Below, one piece after another: positions 6,524 to 9,657 of a stretch of DNA of 9,657 nt. The DNA comes from Verrucomicrobia bacterium UBA1731 (GTDB lineage Bacteria > Verrucomicrobiota > Kiritimatiellia > RFP12 > UBA1067). The position numbers and the translations under genes were made by a program. Positions within the stretch are counted from its first letter, which is position 1; every line of letters begins with the position of its first letter. The stretch lies in NCBI GenBank assembly GCA_002317575.1, contig DCIH01000129.1, positions 1 to 9,657 on the forward strand, given 5' to 3'. The notes under the pieces were generated by a model. The model worked only from the letters and a program-made list of their open reading frames with translations, made no database searches and was not told where the DNA came from.

Positions 6524-8299
6524 TCAGAACTCCTTGTCGTCAAGCTGGATGTCTTCGCCATTGTAGTCGGCATCGGGCGAATCGGGGAGGGATTCCTTGG
6601 AATTGTCCGGCTTCTTCACGTACTCCGGCGGTTCCTTGCCGGCGAAGCGGTCCACAAGGTAGTCGCGCCGCAAAAGGCCCGTCTGGTACGACATGTAGAA
6701 CATGCGGCCGAGGTTCTTGAGGATGGACGCCCTGACGGCGTCGTTCTGCTTGGCGAACTTCGGCTTGTGTTCCTTGTCGGTCCACACGAGGTCCCAGGCG
6801 TTGGCGTTCTTGTCCAGCAGCGGCTGCAGCAGACGCTCGCGGAACATGTTGTCGCTCTTGAGATCGTAGCGGTGGAACGTGGGCTTCGCCGTCTCCGCGA
6901 ACGGATAGAGGCATTCGCGCTGGGCCGTCATCCACACTTCGTACGTGCGGTTGAGTTCTTCCTTGTAGATGCCCGTCATGGTGCCCGTGGAGATGCCGTT
7001 GGCAAGCTTCATGAAGTAGTCGGCGTGGCCCTTCGGCCACAGCACGCGGCCGGCGATGGGCTTTTCAAGGTTCGGCGCGTGGTCGATGCCCACGTACCAG
7101 ACGTCCTGCTTGCCCGCGCGCTGCATCGGCCACTGACCGTAGAGCGACGCCCAGCTCACGCTCACGGTGGCGGTCCAGCCGCCCTCCTTGTTGCCCTTCA
7201 GATCGACGCCCGGACGCGGATCGGGATAGTCGGGGCCGTACTCGCCGAGGCGCGGGAACGTCTGCACGCGCGAACGGAATACGCCGTAGGCCGCCGAATA
7301 CGGGCGGAAGCGCTCGTCGATGCCGTACAGGAAACCGCCGCGGCCGCGGCACGGCGCGCGCTCCCTGGTGTGCCACGGCGAATCGAGGTCCACGTGGAAA
7401 CGGTACGGCAGGTAGTTGCCGTCCTTGCCCAGCACGTACACGCGGCAGTCCATGTAGCCGCCGGGGCTGCCCCACTGCTTGAGCGTCGGGCCGACGGTCG
7501 TCTTGTAGGAAATGGAGAAGCCGTTGTTGTTCGCCGAGAACGAAAGGCCGTTTTCGAAATCGACGGAACCGCCGAGCTTGTCGAGCTTCTTCTGGAACGG
7601 CTTTTCCGGCCAGTCGCCGTAGGGCTTGAAATCGGTCGTCTGCGGCTTGATCGGCGCGGACGCCGTCACCGGCAGGTCGGCGGCGGGAAGTTTGAGCAGC
7701 TGCTCGAGGCGCTTCGCATAGGCGACCGTCTCGAGACGCAGCGTGTCGAGGTTTTCCCAGCTCGCCGGCATGTAGCCGAACCAATAGGTGACGCGGCGGG
7801 ACTCGACCCACACCTTGGAATCGGGATGCTTGGCGGCCTTTTCGGAGAGTTCCTTCAGGTAATTGAGGATGCGCCAGTCCTCCTTGGCCTCCTTGTAGGC
7901 GGCCTTAAAGCAGTCGGGGACGTTCTTGGCGTCCGGCACGAAGATGCCGTCCACGCCCGCCTGGAACGCCATGAAGCCGATCTCGCGGCGAAGGCGGTCC
8001 GCCGACGCCTCGGGATCGAAGCGGACCGTCTTCAGCACGGTGACGCCGAGGCCCTTCCACGTGTGGAGGATGTGCGCGGGCGGCGGCGCGTCGAACGCGA
8101 CGGCGCCGGCCGACTGCCCCCACTTCTCGAGCGGGCGCGCGTAGTCCGTGAGATCGTGGTCCTCCACCAGGACCTTCTTGCCCGACGCCGCGAGCTGCGC
8201 GGCCTTTTCGGGCGTGGCGTCTTTCACGTAGGTGAAATCGCCGGGCTTCGAGGGGGAGAGCGAAAGCAGTCCCGCGGCGGCAAGGAGTAACAGATTCAT
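6524..8299 (-). CDS. Exported protein of unknown function, possible CBM9-like domain, acidic IQLDD tail
   Basis: This 591-residue protein is not a family I recognise firmly. The N-terminus (residues 1-15, M-N-L-L-L-L-A-A-A-G-L-L-S-L-S) is a short hydrophobic export signal with no positive charge before it. Residues 20-205 alternate strands and helices (V-D-G-I-F-V-P-D at 117-123; L-R-L-E-T-V-A-Y-A-K-R-L-E at 187-199) and may be a reduced barrel. Residues 240-435 look like a beta-sandwich; W-T-A-T-V-S-V-S-W-A-S-L at 375-386 followed by W-Y-V-G-I-D (401-406) recalls CBM9-like modules of secreted carbohydrate-active proteins, which is inference. The end is a Pro/Asp-rich linker and the tail G-E-D-I-Q-L-D-D-K-E-F, shared in part with the next gene. 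The start at 8299 has a good Shine-Dalgarno sequence; an upstream ATG at 8374 would read through the tadB end. The stop is 2 nt from the next start. A catalytic role cannot be assigned. Confidence 0.85.
   Translation of the reverse strand: MNLLLLAAAGLLSLSPSKPGDFTYVKDATPEKAAQLAASGKKVLVEDHDLTDYARPLEKWGQSAGAVAFDAPPPAHILHTWKGLGVTVLKTVRFDPEASADRLRREIGFMAFQAGVDGIFVPDAKNVPDCFKAAYKEAKEDWRILNYLKELSEKAAKHPDSKVWVESRRVTYWFGYMPASWENLDTLRLETVAYAKRLEQLLKLPAADLPVTASAPIKPQTTDFKPYGDWPEKPFQKKLDKLGGSVDFENGLSFSANNNGFSISYKTTVGPTLKQWGSPGGYMDCRVYVLGKDGNYLPYRFHVDLDSPWHTRERAPCRGRGGFLYGIDERFRPYSAAYGVFRSRVQTFPRLGEYGPDYPDPRPGVDLKGNKEGGWTATVSVSWASLYGQWPMQRAGKQDVWYVGIDHAPNLEKPIAGRVLWPKGHADYFMKLANGISTGTMTGIYKEELNRTYEVWMTAQRECLYPFAETAKPTFHRYDLKSDNMFRERLLQPLLDKNANAWDLVWTDKEHKPKFAKQNDAVRASILKNLGRMFYMSYQTGLLRRDYLVDRFAGKEPPEYVKKPDNSKESLPDSPDADYNGEDIQLDDKEF
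6530..6535 (-). promoter_or_regulatory. Ribosome-binding site AAGGAG for the DUF4091-type gene
   Basis: The minus strand reads AAGGAG eight bases before the ATG at 6521, a strong Shine-Dalgarno match that fixes that start. It lies inside the upstream gene, where the same bases encode its Lys-Glu (residues 589-590) just before the final Phe and stop. Ribosomes finishing the upstream gene would be placed directly on this site. Confidence 0.85.
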
Positions 8300-8303
8300 C
8301 GCA

Positions 8304-8311
8304 TCCTTCCT
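8304..8311 (-). promoter_or_regulatory. Ribosome-binding site AGGAAGGA for the exported protein gene after tadB
   Basis: The minus strand reads AGGAAGGA ending four bases before the ATG at 8299; the first AGGA is eight bases from it. This supports the ATG at 8299 over the in-frame ATG at 8374, which has tadB coding sequence in front of it and no hydrophobic signal after it. Confidence 0.75.
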
Positions 8312-9200
8312 ATACGTCGATTTTGATGATTTTGCGGATGATGAGCCAACCCAGAACGACCAGACCGCCGGCAATGGCCACGCAGGCGAGGCCCTTGACG
8401 GACGTCAGGAACGGAATCATGATGTCCGGCTTCAGCACGGCCATGGCCGTACCCAGGAGAAGCGGCATGCACGAGACGATGATGCCCTGCATGCGGCCCT
8501 GCGCGGTGAGCGTCTTGACGCGCCGCTCGATGCGCATGCGGCCGCGGATCGTTTCCGATATGCGGTCGAAGATCTCCGTGAGGTTGCCGCCCGTCTTGCG
8601 GGCGATGTCGATGGACGTGACGACCAGCGTCAAGTCGTCGGAGCCGATGCGGCGGTCGAGCGACGCGAGCGCCTCGTCGAAGCTCATGCCCACGCGCAGC
8701 TGCTGGAGGAGTACATTGAACTCCTGGCTGATGGGGTTCTCGCCGTTTTCGACGACGCTTTCGAACGCCTGGTTGATCGAGAAGCCGGCGCGGAGCGCGT
8801 TGGACATCGTGCCCAGCGACTCGACGAGCTGGAGATTGAACTTCGCGCGGCGGCGGGCCCGCAGGAAACCGGCGTAGCGCCGCGGCAGCGAGAACGCGAA
8901 CGCGCCCGCGCCGAGTCCGAGCGAAATGCCCACGATGGTCGACAGCGCGTTCGTGAAGCTGAACAGCGGAATGAAGAACAGGAAGAACGCCGCCATCGCG
9001 CCGATGCGCCCGAGATTCGTGAGCTTCTGGGGCGAAACGAACATGAAGACATCGGCGAACTCGCGGCTCGCCTCCTGCCCCATGTTGCTGGCAAAATTCT
9101 CGGTTCCCTCCTGAATGGCGCTCGTGAAGAGCCACGCGAAACCCATGAAGGTCGCCGAAGCCGCGCCGATGGCGCCATAATATAGGTATTCGAGCGGCAT
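8310..9200 (-). CDS. tadB: Tad/Flp pilus inner-membrane platform protein TadB (T2SSF family)
   Basis: This 296-residue integral membrane protein of the type II secretion F family is the inner-membrane platform on which the TadA ATPase acts. Hydrophobic segments are visible at about residues 7-27, 65-80, 85-105, 237-256 and 266-288. The cytoplasmic T2SSF domain lies between, at about 115-235, with A-L-R-A-G-F-S-I-N-Q-A (135-145), the G-M-S-F-D-E-A-L turn (171-178) and R-K-T-G-G-N-L-T-E-I (201-210), all typical of TadB. The C-terminus I-K-I-D-V matches the usual TadB ending. I chose the ATG at 9200 because it overlaps the tadA stop and gives a normal N-terminus; an upstream in-frame ATG at 9239 would add 13 non-hydrophobic residues lying inside tadA. 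TadB is normally followed by its paralogue TadC; here an exported protein of another type begins 10 nt later. Confidence 0.93.
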   Translation of the reverse strand: MPLEYLYYGAIGAASATFMGFAWLFTSAIQEGTENFASNMGQEASREFADVFMFVSPQKLTNLGRIGAMAAFFLFFIPLFSFTNALSTIVGISLGLGAGAFAFSLPRRYAGFLRARRRAKFNLQLVESLGTMSNALRAGFSINQAFESVVENGENPISQEFNVLLQQLRVGMSFDEALASLDRRIGSDDLTLVVTSIDIARKTGGNLTEIFDRISETIRGRMRIERRVKTLTAQGRMQGIIVSCMPLLLGTAMAVLKPDIMIPFLTSVKGLACVAIAGGLVVLGWLIIRKIIKIDV

Positions 9201-9657
9201 CACTGTGCGGTCCGCTGCAGGAGGACATCTTCGCGGCAATTGGGATCGAACATCTTCGGGTCAAGGTACAGGCCGCGGCTCTTGAGGTTCTCGTAGAACG
9301 TGGGCACGGCGCCCGTCGGCTTGAATTCGCCGAGGATCTTGCCCGCTTCCGAGACGCCCGTCTGACGGAACGAGAAGATGTCCTGCATCACGATCTGCTG
9401 GCCTTCGAGACCGGTCACTTCCGAGATGGCCGTCACCTTGCGCGAACCGTCCGCCATGCGCGACTCGTGGATGATCACGTCGACGGCGCTCGCGATCTGC
9501 TCGCGGATGGCGCGCGAGGGAAGTTCCATGCCGCTCATGAGCACCATCGTCTCGAGACGACTCACCACGTCGCGCGGCGAGTTGGCGTGGACGGTCGTCA
9601 GGGACCCGTCGTGGCCGGTGTTCATCGCCTGGAGCATGTCCAGCGCCTCGCCGCCGC
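9200..9657 (-). CDS. tadA: Tad/Flp pilus assembly ATPase TadA (CpaF family), C-terminal part; 5' end outside window
   Basis: This is the C-terminal 151 residues of a type II/IV secretion-system ATPase. Such proteins form the cytoplasmic hexamer that powers Flp/Tad pilus assembly. The frame is open to the window edge. It begins with the family signature G-G-E-A-L-D-M-L-Q-A-M-N-T-G-H-D-G-S, followed by T-T-V-H-A-N-S, the conserved His-box region after Walker B in CpaF-type ATPases. The helix R-L-E-T-M-V-L-M-S-G and the motif F-K-P-T-G-A-V-P-x-F-Y near the end are also typical of CpaF/TadA. The Walker A motif would lie upstream and cannot be checked. About 13 residues follow the usual D-P-K-M-F-D-P ending and look unremarkable. 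The stop codon overlaps the tadB start in the sequence TGATG, implying translational coupling. Family assignment is secure; the gene is incomplete only because the window ends. Confidence 0.95.
   Translation of the reverse strand, partial: GGEALDMLQAMNTGHDGSLTTVHANSPRDVVSRLETMVLMSGMELPSRAIREQIASAVDVIIHESRMADGSRKVTAISEVTGLEGQQIVMQDIFSFRQTGVSEAGKILGEFKPTGAVPTFYENLKSRGLYLDPKMFDPNCREDVLLQRTAQ

Noticed and set aside
4209..6566. Plus-strand open frame of 785 codons opposite the DUF4091-type gene
   Set aside because: Composition is Arg/Val/His-rich with no family motif and no ribosome-binding site; it is an antisense shadow of a supported gene.
6767..8290. Plus-strand open frame of 507 codons opposite the exported protein after tadB
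   Set aside because: Same shadow behaviour, no motif, and it ends within the signal-peptide region of the real gene.
8232..9185. Plus-strand open frame of 317 codons opposite tadB
   Set aside because: Highly charged, low-complexity product with no motif; tadB on the other strand is certain.

Overview
The window is GC-rich. All six genes lie on the minus strand, so the text below follows transcription, from high coordinates to low. They are packed end to end, with gaps from a 1-nt overlap to 13 nt, so most or all could share one transcript. No RNA gene, CRISPR array, insertion sequence or integrase is visible. Secreted DUF4091-type and sialidase-like proteins beside a Tad pilus locus suggest the Verrucomicrobiota/Kiritimatiellae/Lentisphaerota group, perhaps a gut or mucus glycan degrader. 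This is inference from gene content; there is no phylogenetic marker beyond thymidylate kinase.

Layout: (1) 9657-9200, the C-terminal part of the Tad/Flp pilus ATPase TadA (CpaF), cut by the window edge. (2) 9200-8310, the inner-membrane platform protein TadB, overlapping tadA by 1 nt. (3) 8299-6524, an exported protein of unknown function with a possible CBM9-like beta domain. (4) 6521-3822, a large DUF4091-type glycoside-hydrolase-like protein with a helical-repeat C-terminal third. (5) 3810-3172, thymidylate kinase (tmk). (6) 3158-207, a two-domain protein joining a clan GH-A-like barrel to a sialidase-type beta-propeller. Positions 206-1 are the 3' flank and show no convincing gene.

The notable points are these. 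A Tad locus runs straight into carbohydrate-active genes where tadC would normally follow. Genes 3 and 4, otherwise unlike each other, end in almost the same acidic tail, G-[T/E]-[E/D]-I-Q-L-D-D. The last three codons of gene 3, beyond that tail, form the Shine-Dalgarno sequence of gene 4. The tmk stop codon lies inside an extended -10-like element whose predicted start site falls on or next to the ATG of gene 6, suggesting an internal, near-leaderless promoter. A simple reading is a Tad apparatus co-expressed with envelope or secreted proteins that bind and cut host or dietary glycans. Nothing in the sequence proves that the Tad machinery handles these proteins.
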